Shown here: positions 22,940-29,782 of the stretch, one piece after another
Layout of the letters: each line of letters starts with the position of its first letter
How positions within the stretch are numbered: position 1 is the first letter of the stretch
From: Candidatus Peribacteria bacterium
Lineage (GTDB): Bacteria; Patescibacteriota; Gracilibacteria; UBA1369; UBA12463
Direction: 5' to 3'
Assembly: GCA_943355055.1 (NCBI GenBank)
Contig: CALREA010000013.1
Coordinates: 1-32,004 of the forward strand
DNA length: 32,004 bases
The notes under the pieces: model-generated
Databases searched by the model: none
What the model was told of the DNA's origin: nothing
Seen by the model: the letters and a program-made list of their open reading frames with translations, nothing else
Translations under genes and position numbers: made by a program

Positions 22940-23575
22940 ATGCCTCAAATCCTTTCCGCTCTCAATTATTTTAATCATATTTTGATTCCATATATTTTAA
23001 CGTTTGAGCACGTGGGATTGGCATTTTCGGTAACGGTATGCGTCGTCGCGTTACTTGAATGTTTTCCGGTTATCGGATATTTGATGCCGGGAATGGTGAT
23101 GCTCTATGGCGCGGCGGCCTTTGCGCTGCGACAAGATCTCGTACCGAGCTACATTATTTTTATGGCGATAGGGAGTTTTTTGGCGGATATAATGAGCTAT
23201 TATATGGGAAAAAGAGGAGATGTTATGATGATGAAGCATGTAGAGAAAAGGAAAGAAGTGGTTGAAAAAATTCACGGTTTTTTACGAAAATATGGAGCAG
23301 CCGGAATTATTATTGGTAAAAATATCGGAGTCATTCGCCCAATGATCTCATTGATAGTGGGTACATCAGATATGAGCCTTCGAAAATTTCTGATGACTTC
23401 ATGGATCGCCTCGGTTATTTGGCCTTTTCAGTATCTTATCTCCGTATATTACATCAAGAAATACGGCGGCCCGATAGGAGTATTCGTACAGCGTTTTTGG
23501 ATCGTGCTCCTGGTAATAGTTCTCGCATATTGCGTGATAATCTGGCTGAAGAAACGGATGTTACACAAGAAATAA
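22940..23575 (+). CDS. DedA/VTT-family membrane protein
   Basis: 211 residues, polytopic. The family core is seen as E-C-F-P-V-I-G-Y-L-M-P-G (re-entrant loop, usually E-x-x-x-P-x-P-G), then G-S-F-L-A-D-I-M-S-Y-Y-M-G-K-R-G (usually G-D-x-x-x-Y-x-x-G-R), and the second loop FLRKYGAAGIIIGKNIGVIR followed by P. Membrane segments cluster at about 25-45, 50-70, 75-95, 115-150, 160-178 and 185-205. DedA proteins are phospholipid or undecaprenyl-phosphate flippases in the inner membrane; the neighbour UppP acts on the same lipid carrier. It converges with uppP and overlaps it by 15 bases. Confidence 0.9.
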   Translation: MPQILSALNYFNHILIPYILTFEHVGLAFSVTVCVVALLECFPVIGYLMPGMVMLYGAAAFALRQDLVPSYIIFMAIGSFLADIMSYYMGKRGDVMMMKHVEKRKEVVEKIHGFLRKYGAAGIIIGKNIGVIRPMISLIVGTSDMSLRKFLMTSWIASVIWPFQYLISVYYIKKYGGPIGVFVQRFWIVLLVIVLAYCVIIWLKKRMLHKK

Positions 23576-24415
23576 AATTAATACGCCGAAGGCGATGCGG
23601 TACCAGGCAAATCCGCGGAATGAATGCGTGCCAATAAATCGAATAAACGTTTTTACCGCCACGAGAGCAGAGAAAAAAGCGACGATAAATCCAACCGCAA
23701 AAACAGGAACATCGCTCGAGCTAATACTTCCTGCGCTTTTGAGTAAATCATATCCCGTCGCAGCGAGCATCGTTGGAATAGCCAAGAAGAAAGAATATTC
23801 CGTCGCCGTTTTGCGATCAAGTTTCGTAAGCATACCCCCAATAATCGTCGAACCGGACCTAGAAACGCCAGGTATAAGCGCCAAAACCTGCGCCACGCCA
23901 ATCCACATCGCTTGAGGATATGTCACGCGCTGAACAGCATTTTCCGCAGGAGTACTTGTAGCTTTTCTTCGTAGAAACGCCTCCACTCCCAAGATAACAA
24001 TACCTCCACCGATAAGCGATAGCGCGACAATGGAAGGAGTAAATAAATGGGCCTTGATGTATGTGTGTGCCGCCAATCCGACCACAGCCGCCGGCAAAAA
24101 ACTCACGAATACTTTCATCCAGAACTGCACCCAGCCAGCCGAAAAATCCGGCTCAGCAGACGTCCCAGCAGGGACGCTCCTTGGGAGTTTGTCCCTTGGG
24201 GGGAAGATCTTTTTTTTATACAACCACACCACCGACAAAATCGCCCCTAATTGAATAAATATCTCAAAGGTCTGTGCCGCAGGTCCATTGAATCTCAGTA
24301 AATCCCCCGCCACAATCAAATGCCCCGTCGACGATATCGGCAGAAACTCCGTCACGCCCTCCACGACACCCAGTATTATCGCCTTTCCTATCTCAACAAG
24401 TGAAAAATCAATCAT
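23561..24415 (-). CDS. uppP: Undecaprenyl-diphosphatase UppP (BacA)
   Basis: 284 residues, integral membrane enzyme that dephosphorylates undecaprenyl diphosphate to recycle the wall lipid carrier. Diagnostic motifs: GVVEGVTEFLPISSTGHLIV near the N-terminus and LIPGVSRSGSTIIGGML around residue 170. A cytosolic loop (KKKIFPPRDKLPRSVPAGTS, about 66-90) is encoded by G/C-rich inverted repeats such as CGTCCC-AGCA-GGGACG at 24161-24176. TAGGAT lies six bases before the ATG. It follows the RelA-like gene by 18 bases and may also be read from that promoter. Confidence 0.95.
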   Translation of the reverse strand: MIDFSLVEIGKAIILGVVEGVTEFLPISSTGHLIVAGDLLRFNGPAAQTFEIFIQLGAILSVVWLYKKKIFPPRDKLPRSVPAGTSAEPDFSAGWVQFWMKVFVSFLPAAVVGLAAHTYIKAHLFTPSIVALSLIGGGIVILGVEAFLRRKATSTPAENAVQRVTYPQAMWIGVAQVLALIPGVSRSGSTIIGGMLTKLDRKTATEYSFFLAIPTMLAATGYDLLKSAGSISSSDVPVFAVGFIVAFFSALVAVKTFIRFIGTHSFRGFAWYRIAFGVLILFLV

Positions 24416-24433
24416 GGACGTATCCTACAGGAT

Positions 24434-25294
24434 TTACGTCTCAGGAAGAAGTTTTTTTTGCGCAGCAATTGCCGCAATTTGGTCTTTGTACTTGGTCGAA
24501 AATTCAGTCAGGTCGAGGATGGAGGCTTTCATCATGACGCCATGCATCCAGCTCTGGTGCTCGGGAGATGGGTAGGCGATATGTTTTGCTACGTCGAATG
24601 GATGATTGAGGTCCATTGTCGCCCTAGTGCGCTTGGTGACAATCTGAATTTCGGTTATGAGGGTATCTGCGAGATTACCTTTTATGGCATATGGTCGTAT
24701 CCAATTCGTATTGATGCCGCGAAACGGAGATGCGTATTTTTTTGACCTGTCTCCTGGATAATAAAAACCACGTGCCGCGAAGAGGCGAAGATCAAGTAGT
24801 TCAGGGAGCCGATGGTGCAGACGATAAACAGTACTGTATAAATCGGCAATGCTCGGAGTTACATATCGTAAACGTGAAATATCACCCACAAGAAATTTAT
24901 CTGCCTTTATGGATAATTTATGAGCAAGTCTCTCTGGCGATTTAATACCACCGTCTTCAAGCCAACATACGTAACCATCATCGATATCTCTACCGGCATT
25001 AAGGGCTAATTGTCGCACGCGCTTACGATGCTCTAGTGTAATGATTCTATTCGGCAGTTCCGGAACATCAAAAGCTGTGCTCTCGTCAGGTTCCCATGTT
25101 CGCACGCCTTGCATGATGGCAGATATGAAGTCGCGAACCGTTTGTTGAAGGGCCTCGAGCCTCTCTTTAAGTTCTCCATTCTCGCCCTGAATGCTTGCAT
25201 CCATCTCTCGCATGAGGTGCACATCACCCTCCCTCGCCCTAGTGACGTTTGGAGGAATACGTTCGAGAAGATCATTGAGATAATTCGGTGTCAT
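24434..25294 (-). CDS. Divergent RelA/SpoT-like nucleotidyltransferase-fold protein
   Basis: 286 residues, not a standard stringent-response enzyme. Residues 1-60 include a short coiled coil (GENGELKERLEALQQTVRDF). From about 115 a RelA/SpoT-type fold can be traced: KLSIKADKFLVGDISRLRYV (family K-x-x-x-D-I-x-G-x-R), then DLYSTVYRL, G-D-R-S-K-K-Y, S-P-F-R-G-I-N-T-N-W in place of N-G-Y-x-S-x-H (Tyr to Phe, His to Asn), I-T-E-I-Q-I-V-T matching the E-[IV]-Q-I-R-T strand, and a helix with DLNHPF. No HD hydrolase or TGS/ACT domain. It could be a small alarmone synthetase, a toxic SAS-like NTase or a tRNA pyrophosphorylase; altered residues make the reaction uncertain. Own promoter at 25335-25363. 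Confidence 0.55.
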   Translation of the reverse strand: MTPNYLNDLLERIPPNVTRAREGDVHLMREMDASIQGENGELKERLEALQQTVRDFISAIMQGVRTWEPDESTAFDVPELPNRIITLEHRKRVRQLALNAGRDIDDGYVCWLEDGGIKSPERLAHKLSIKADKFLVGDISRLRYVTPSIADLYSTVYRLHHRLPELLDLRLFAARGFYYPGDRSKKYASPFRGINTNWIRPYAIKGNLADTLITEIQIVTKRTRATMDLNHPFDVAKHIAYPSPEHQSWMHGVMMKASILDLTEFSTKYKDQIAAIAAQKKLLPET

Positions 25295-25334
25295 AAAGCT
25301 GATTTGTGAAAATAGGCAGTGACGTCAGAGAACC

Positions 25335-25363
25335 ACAATAGAACAATACTATATATATGTCAA
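25335..25363 (-). promoter_or_regulatory. Promoter of the RelA-like gene
   Basis: Minus strand: TTGACA (25358-25363), 17-base spacer, TATTGT (25335-25340). The predicted start near 25328 leaves a leader of about 33 bases. Confidence 0.7.
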
Positions 25364-25512
25364 GTATTGAAGCTGAGCAAAGCTGGAAATTCGGCACGAG
25401 GCGGTGTGCCTTTGAGGAGGTATATATAGATTCCTTATATATTTACTATATAAAACATATACCATCATAAAAAGTATCCCCGCCCGGGCTACACTCCAGT
25501 CAGTATTTTTCC
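25364..25512. other. A/T-rich spacer with inverted repeats
   Basis: No gene. GGTATAT (25419-25425) and ATATACC (25457-25463) form an inverted repeat around a run of TATATA-type sequence that could fold or melt easily. GGCAC (about 25393-25397) and GTGCC (25406-25410) form a small GC hairpin next to it. Between two promoters, so this is the intergenic boundary of the RelA-like gene and tRNA-Ser(GCU). Confidence 0.5.
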
Positions 25513-25541
25513 TAGTCAGCTACGAGGAAATGCGTTACAAT
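25513..25541 (+). promoter_or_regulatory. Promoter of tRNA-Ser(GCU)
   Basis: TAGTCA (25513-25518), 17-base spacer, TACAAT (25536-25541); the tRNA begins 22 bases after the -10 box. Confidence 0.65.
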
Positions 25542-25562
25542 CCGGCCTGCAAGCCAGCGCGC

Positions 25563-25655
25563 GGAGAGATACCCAAGTGGCTGAAGGGGCGGGATTGCTA
25601 ATCCTGTAGTAGGGTTTCGACCCTAGCGAGAGTTCGAATCTCTCTCTCTCCGCCA
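25563..25655 (+). tRNA. tRNA-Ser (anticodon GCU)
   Basis: Complete class II tRNA with encoded CCA. Acceptor GGAGAGA pairs with TCTCTCC (25645-25651); anticodon loop TTGCTAA in a GGGAT-type stem gives GCU; a long variable arm (GTAGTAGGGTTTCGACCCTA) and T-loop TTCGAAT follow; discriminator G at 25652. Same acceptor stem as the other serine tRNA at 12809. A dispersed repeat begins two bases after CCA. Confidence 0.97.
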
Positions 25656-25657
25656 GT

Positions 25658-25685
25658 AGACACGCAGTGTCGGATTTTGTTCCCG
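25658..25685. repeat. Dispersed intergenic repeat, copy 2
   Basis: AGACACGCAGTGT then CGGATTTTGTTCCCG, matching 6848-6860 and 6871-6885. GACAC-GCA-GTGTC forms a five-pair hairpin followed by a short T-rich stretch and may help end the tRNA transcript. Confidence 0.6.
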
Positions 25686-25692
25686 ATTTTCA

Positions 25693-26031
25693 ATGAACAG
25701 TTTCAATCAAAACGATCCAGTTGCATTCTTCCGAACCGCCAAAAAGGCGATAGGAGTTATGCGTGAAGCGGCAAAAAAAGATCCGGAAAAAGTAAAAATG
25801 TGGAGTGACACGATGTACAAAGATCGTTGGAGTAATTTCATATGGTCAACAATTTTCAGTATCGTACTTTGTACGGCGCTGTATTTCGAATTGAAATTCC
25901 GCCTCGCTCTCGGATTGATTGGAGGAGGAATGATTATTCTCGTGACCGGCGCTCTCGCGCTCTTGAGTCTATATACGATGCATACCTACATCAAAATAAT
26001 TATCACAGGGAAGAGCGATATAAAGTTATAA
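25693..26031 (+). CDS. Small two-TM membrane protein, hypothetical
   Basis: 112 residues. The N-terminal half is a basic amphipathic region (DPVAFFRTAKKAIGVMREAA, KKDPEKVKMWSDTMYKDRW). Two membrane helices follow (about 49-68 and 73-97: FIWSTIFSIVLCTALYF and LALGLIGGGMIILVTGALAL), with a short polar tail. No family recognised. It starts 37 bases after tRNA-Ser and ends 22 bases from the convergent enolase gene. Confidence 0.65.
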   Translation: MNSFNQNDPVAFFRTAKKAIGVMREAAKKDPEKVKMWSDTMYKDRWSNFIWSTIFSIVLCTALYFELKFRLALGLIGGGMIILVTGALALLSLYTMHTYIKIIITGKSDIKL

Positions 26032-26053
26032 GATTTCTGCATTGCCGGAGAAA

Positions 26054-27322
26054 TTATCCCAAGAGCTCTTCGATTTTCAAGAGTCTATTATATTTCGCCA
26101 CGCGCTCACTTCGGCAGAGTGATCCTGTTTTGATGGTTGGGCAGTTCATACCAACGCACAAATCCGCCAGAGTCGTATCCTCGGTTTCACCGCTACGATG
26201 GGAAACAATGGGCTTCCAGCCTACACTTTGTGTCAACGCGATTGCGTCAATTGATTCAGAGATAGTTCCAATCTGATTCATCTTAATCAAAACGCTATTC
26301 GCTGATTTTTGTTCAATTCCCATTTTGATTCTTGCAACATTCGTCACAAATAAATCATCACCTACGAGTGTCACTTTATCGCCATATTGGGCTGCCATCT
26401 TGTTGAAGCCGTCCCAGTCATCCTCGAAGTGAGAATCTTCTATGGAAACGAGAGGATATTTCCCAATCAACGTCCCATACCACGCAATCATTTCGTCCGA
26501 AGTGGCGAGCCCGGGTGCATTTATTTTGCACCGATATTTCCCATCTTCATAGAAGCTACTCGCGGCGACGTCCACGGCAATTTGGACTTGCTGCGTCGTA
26601 TAGCCGGAATCGGATATGGCCTTCAGCAAGAGATCAAACGCCTCTTCATTCGATGCCAAGTGTGGGGCAAAACCTCCTTCATCTCCTACGCTTGTAACCA
26701 TTCCTTGCTTGGAAAGGATACCTTTCAATGTATGGAAAATTTCCGCACCAGCCCGAAGTCGCTCGGCAAAGGTAGAAAAGCCGGACGGTACGAGCATAAA
26801 TTCCTGAATATCCAATCCGCTATCGGCGTGCTTACCTCCGTTTATCACATTCATAATCGGAACGGGAAGACCGAAGGTCGTATTGTTCCCGAGTTTTCCG
26901 AAATATTCAAAAAGCTCAATGCCATCTCGTTTGGCGCATGCACGTGCAAACGCCATCGACACGCCCAAGATCGCGTTCGCTCCAAGCCGTGACTTGTTAG
27001 GAGTTCCATCCAGTGCAATCAGAAGCGAATCCAGCGCGCGCTGATCGGCGATTTCTTTCCCCTGCAACGCACCAAAAATCTCCGTATTTACATTCCCGAC
27101 GGCCTTCAAAACGCCTTTGCCGCCATATCGTTTCGTATCCCCATCGCGCAACTCCACTGCCTCGTGGATGCCCGTCGAGGCTCCGCTTGGCACACGAGCG
27201 ACAGCGAGTGCGTCCCCGTTCCCGCTCCCGTTTTCATTCTTTAATACCATCTCCACCTCCACCGTGGGGTTCCCCCGTGAGTCCAGAATTTCTCGTGCGT
27301 GAAGTGATGTAATGATAGACAT
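26054..27322 (-). CDS. eno: Enolase
   Basis: 422 residues from the ATG at 27322; the longer open frame to 27490 has no homology and covers the divergent toxin-antitoxin promoter. Enolase converts 2-phosphoglycerate to phosphoenolpyruvate in glycolysis. Motifs: AREILDSRGNPTVEVE, VPSGASTG, NVINGGKHADSGLDIQEFM, VGDEGGFAPHL with the catalytic Glu, VSIEDSHFEDDWDGF, LVGDDLFVTN, the catalytic lysine in SVLIKMNQIGT, SHRSGETEDTTLADL and KTGSLCRSERVAKYN. Between beta strands near residue 25 it has an insert of about seven residues (KNENGSGNGDA) compared with the usual enolase, encoded by a G-rich tract (about 27211-27240) resembling the dispersed GGGAAC repeat. PEP is also the substrate of MurA. Confidence 0.97.
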   Translation of the reverse strand: MSIITSLHAREILDSRGNPTVEVEMVLKNENGSGNGDALAVARVPSGASTGIHEAVELRDGDTKRYGGKGVLKAVGNVNTEIFGALQGKEIADQRALDSLLIALDGTPNKSRLGANAILGVSMAFARACAKRDGIELFEYFGKLGNNTTFGLPVPIMNVINGGKHADSGLDIQEFMLVPSGFSTFAERLRAGAEIFHTLKGILSKQGMVTSVGDEGGFAPHLASNEEAFDLLLKAISDSGYTTQQVQIAVDVAASSFYEDGKYRCKINAPGLATSDEMIAWYGTLIGKYPLVSIEDSHFEDDWDGFNKMAAQYGDKVTLVGDDLFVTNVARIKMGIEQKSANSVLIKMNQIGTISESIDAIALTQSVGWKPIVSHRSGETEDTTLADLCVGMNCPTIKTGSLCRSERVAKYNRLLKIEELLG

Positions 27323-27380
27323 ATCGACCGCATCATAACAAAAAATACCAAAAGAGCAAAAAAATATATCATACAGGCCA

Positions 27381-27418
27381 TTGACACATGTATACAAAAA
27401 TGATAAACTGTATACATG
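27381..27418 (+). promoter_or_regulatory. Promoter and operator of the RHH/PIN toxin-antitoxin operon
   Basis: TTGACA (27381-27386), 17-base spacer, TAAACT (27404-27409). The perfect inverted repeat CATGTATAC (27387-27395) / GTATACATG (27410-27418) flanks the -10 box, and its right arm ends in the ATG start codon itself. The transcript should start at or next to that ATG (leaderless). Binding of the ribbon-helix-helix antitoxin would block polymerase. Confidence 0.8.
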
Positions 27419-27712
27419 AGTAACGTAATAACAACCAGAATCGACACCGATACGGCAAAACGTCTGAAGAAAGCCGTCGAGAAATCGCACTCGGACAAGG
27501 CGACATTTTTACGGAGAATTATTATAAAAGGGCTGAAAGAAGCCGAGAGACAGGATGCTATCGACTCATATTCATCCGGTGAAATTTCCCTGGGAAAATT
27601 CTCGGAAATATTGCAAATAACAAAATGGGATGCTCTCGATCTCCTCAAGGAGCGGGGTATTAAATTACAATACGCTATAGAAGATTTGGAAGAGGACCTG
27701 GAGATAGACTAA
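27416..27712 (+). CDS. Ribbon-helix-helix / UPF0175-like antitoxin
   Basis: 98 residues. Residues 1-45 are a ribbon-helix-helix domain (NVITTRIDTDTAKRLKKAVE, then K-A-T-F-L-R-R-I-I), predicted to bind the operator that overlaps its own start. Residues about 52-98 match the UPF0175 antitoxin domain: YSSGEISLGKFSEILQITKW then DALDLLKERGIKLQYAIEDL. UPF0175 proteins are regularly paired with DUF3368 PIN toxins, which is exactly the gene ten bases downstream. Expected role: neutralise the toxin and autoregulate. Confidence 0.85.
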   Translation: MSNVITTRIDTDTAKRLKKAVEKSHSDKATFLRRIIIKGLKEAERQDAIDSYSSGEISLGKFSEILQITKWDALDLLKERGIKLQYAIEDLEEDLEID

Positions 27713-27721
27713 TCTACACAA

Positions 27722-28198
27722 ATGAAAATCGTTTCAAACAGTACGCCGGTTATTACGCTTGCGAAATTAAACGCGCTTGATCTCCTCGCGGAATATACGG
27801 TATATGTGCCATCGGGAGTACGAGAAGAAGTGCTCGCGAAGGAGTGCGCGGAAAAAGATAGAATTATTCATTTTCTCAGGCAAAAAAACGTACACATCAT
27901 CACGCCAACAGAAAAACATCCCACCAGTACAATACTCGGAAAGGGCGAGATGGACACGATTCATCTGGCAAAAGAGCAGAAAATATCCATAGTATTGATG
28001 GATGATCGACGTGCCAAATCTCATGCCAAACTGCACGGCCTCGTCACCAGGGGAACGATCTGGATTATACTTCAGGCATACAGGAGGAAGAGAATAAACA
28101 GGCAGAAGGCGAAAAAATACATGTACCGACTTTCGGAAACAGGGTTTTATATAGGAGAAGAATTTCTTATGCGAATATTGGAAGAAATTGATACGTAA
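27722..28198 (+). CDS. DUF3368 PIN-like toxin
   Basis: 158 residues, PIN-fold nuclease-like. Motifs: VSNSTPVITLAKLNALDLL at the N-terminus (the family's N-S-S-x-L, with the first acidic residue replaced by Asn/Ser here), V-P-S-G-V-R-E-E-V, LGKGEMDTIHLAKEQKI with the conserved Glu/Asp, and VLMDDRRAKSHAKLHGL with the Asp pair. A C-terminal extension (about 120-158) follows. PIN toxins usually cleave RNA; the missing first acidic residue is usual for DUF3368. TAATCT lies six bases before its ATG and includes the antitoxin stop, so a second internal start is possible. Confidence 0.85.
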   Translation: MKIVSNSTPVITLAKLNALDLLAEYTVYVPSGVREEVLAKECAEKDRIIHFLRQKNVHIITPTEKHPTSTILGKGEMDTIHLAKEQKISIVLMDDRRAKSHAKLHGLVTRGTIWIILQAYRRKRINRQKAKKYMYRLSETGFYIGEEFLMRILEEIDT

Positions 28199-28209
28199 AA
28201 TAACTTCAT

Positions 28210-28238
28210 TTGCCTAACGACACACACTCCATTACAAT
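28210..28238 (+). promoter_or_regulatory. Promoter of the DUF378 gene
   Basis: TTGCCT (28210-28215), 17-base spacer, TACAAT (28233-28238). The ATG follows 29 bases later. Confidence 0.6.
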
Positions 28239-28267
28239 CGAAATGCGTACTTATTCACAGCTCTTCT

Positions 28268-28486
28268 ATGAAACTTCTTTCACACCTCGCACTCCTCATG
28301 CTTATTATCGGCGGTCTGAACGCCGGATTTATAGGCGCATTGGATTTTAATCTGGTAGAGGCGGCATTCGGAAGTTGGCCGTTACTGGTCGCCTTCATCT
28401 ATGATATTATCGGTCTGGCGGCATGTTTCATGCTCTATCAGATGGCGATGTGCGCAGCGGGAAGAGGAGGGTGCTGCAAAAAGTAG
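28268..28486 (+). CDS. DUF378 small membrane protein
   Basis: 72 residues with two membrane helices (about 3-24 and 38-60). It matches DUF378 (YuzA-like): LALLMLIIGGLNAGFIGALD followed by FNLVEAAFG, then Y-D-I-I-G-L-A-A. The tail is short and Cys-rich (M-C-A-A-G-R-G-G-C-C-K-K). Function unknown; widespread in bacteria. Convergent with the S41 protease gene, 46 bases away. Confidence 0.85.
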   Translation: MKLLSHLALLMLIIGGLNAGFIGALDFNLVEAAFGSWPLLVAFIYDIIGLAACFMLYQMAMCAAGRGGCCKK

Positions 28487-28532
28487 CAACGTGTTTCTTC
28501 ACGAGATCCTTGAACTACAGAGCCACACCTCT

Positions 28533-29747
28533 CTACTTCAACGCCTTCAGCGCCGCCTCCATTTGAGGATCAATCCCCTTCTTCAAATCAGCCTCCACAT
28601 ATTTAACGACTTGGTCGGGCTCGATACCGATCTTGTTGATCGAACGTCCCAACGGAGTGAGCCACTTGGCGATCGTCACGCGCAGACTGGCGTCGCCTTT
28701 GAGATGCTCATCGATTTCCTGAACACTGCCTTTGCCATACGTTTTTTCACCGATCACGGTACCGCGCTGCAGGTCTTGTACCGCGCCCGCCACAATTTCC
28801 GAAGCCGAAGCGGAGCCGTTATTTACAAGAACCACGAGCGGAATATCACCCAGTCGACCATCTCCGGAAGTGAACTTTTTCTCATCATCTTTTTGATCGC
28901 GTTTACGAATCGTTACCACTTCTTTTTTACCAATAAGAAATTCCGACAAAATATCCACCGCCACCTCCAGGTATCCACCGCCATTTTCACGAAGATCGAG
29001 AATAATGCCACGTGGTTTTTTCGCGAGAATATCAGGAATAATCTCACCTAACTCGGACATCGTGCTATCGGTAAACTGGTGGAGCGCGATCACCGAGATA
29101 TTGCGGGGCTTCTCAGTAAGTTCGATACTATTCAAACGAATTTCGTCACGAATAATGTTCAATTCAAACGGATCACCGCTATTTTTGCGATAGATCAGAA
29201 GTTTTACCGACGTTCCTTTGACACCACGAATTTTGGTAATCGCCTCGTAGATGGTCATATCGCCGGTCACTCCGTCATCGATTTTCAGAATAATATCCCC
29301 GCCCTTAAGTCCGTTTTTTTCCGCGGGAGATTTTTTCAACACGCTCATGACGGTGAGATTTTTTTCTTTCACGCTCAGCTGCGCGCCGATGCCGTCCAAC
29401 TTCCCCGTCAAATTATTTTTGAATTCTTTTGACTCATCCGGATCCATGAAAACACTATATGGATCGTCAAGCGCCGACACCATTCCCTGGATGGCCCCAT
29501 AGATCATTTTATCCGAATCAATGGCCGTAGGATCGACGTACTGCGTACTCAGGCGATCCCACACATCCCAGAAGAGCGAGAGATCGGCACGATCTCGAGC
29601 GATGCTCCCCCCTATAAGAGATGGAACGCTGGCTCGCACCGGAACTTCTTTAGCAGCTATGCCAGTATGCCCTGCCTGCCATCCGATAAGGAAGAAAAAC
29701 ACCGCCACCACCGGCACAATAATCCAAACTGTTCGCTGCTGCGTCAT
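28533..29747 (-). CDS. C-terminal processing peptidase, S41 family
   Basis: 404 residues: N-terminal membrane anchor/signal (WIIVPVVAVFFFLIGWQAG, about 8-26), an S41 N-terminal region (about 55-105, A-L-D-D-P-Y-S-V-F-M), a PDZ domain (about 112-195, IGAQLSVKEK, GLKGGDIILKIDD) and the tail-specific protease domain. The catalytic Ser314 lies in VNNGSASASEIVAGA and Lys339 in GEKTYGKGSVQE, 25 apart as in CtpA/D1P. It cleaves C-terminal tails of envelope proteins outside the membrane. It follows the PilW-like gene by 35 bases and is probably co-transcribed. Confidence 0.95.
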   Translation of the reverse strand: MTQQRTVWIIVPVVAVFFFLIGWQAGHTGIAAKEVPVRASVPSLIGGSIARDRADLSLFWDVWDRLSTQYVDPTAIDSDKMIYGAIQGMVSALDDPYSVFMDPDESKEFKNNLTGKLDGIGAQLSVKEKNLTVMSVLKKSPAEKNGLKGGDIILKIDDGVTGDMTIYEAITKIRGVKGTSVKLLIYRKNSGDPFELNIIRDEIRLNSIELTEKPRNISVIALHQFTDSTMSELGEIIPDILAKKPRGIILDLRENGGGYLEVAVDILSEFLIGKKEVVTIRKRDQKDDEKKFTSGDGRLGDIPLVVLVNNGSASASEIVAGAVQDLQRGTVIGEKTYGKGSVQEIDEHLKGDASLRVTIAKWLTPLGRSINKIGIEPDQVVKYVEADLKKGIDPQMEAALKALK

Positions 29748-29782
29748 GGCGACACTATACCCTTACGGAATATTTTTTTCTA

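Noticed and set aside
25388-25401. AATTCGGCACGAGG, identical to a classic cDNA-library linker
   Set aside because: Only 14 bases, no vector sequence next to it and no GAATTC site; flanks look like native intergenic DNA. Probably coincidence, although a read-level check would settle it.
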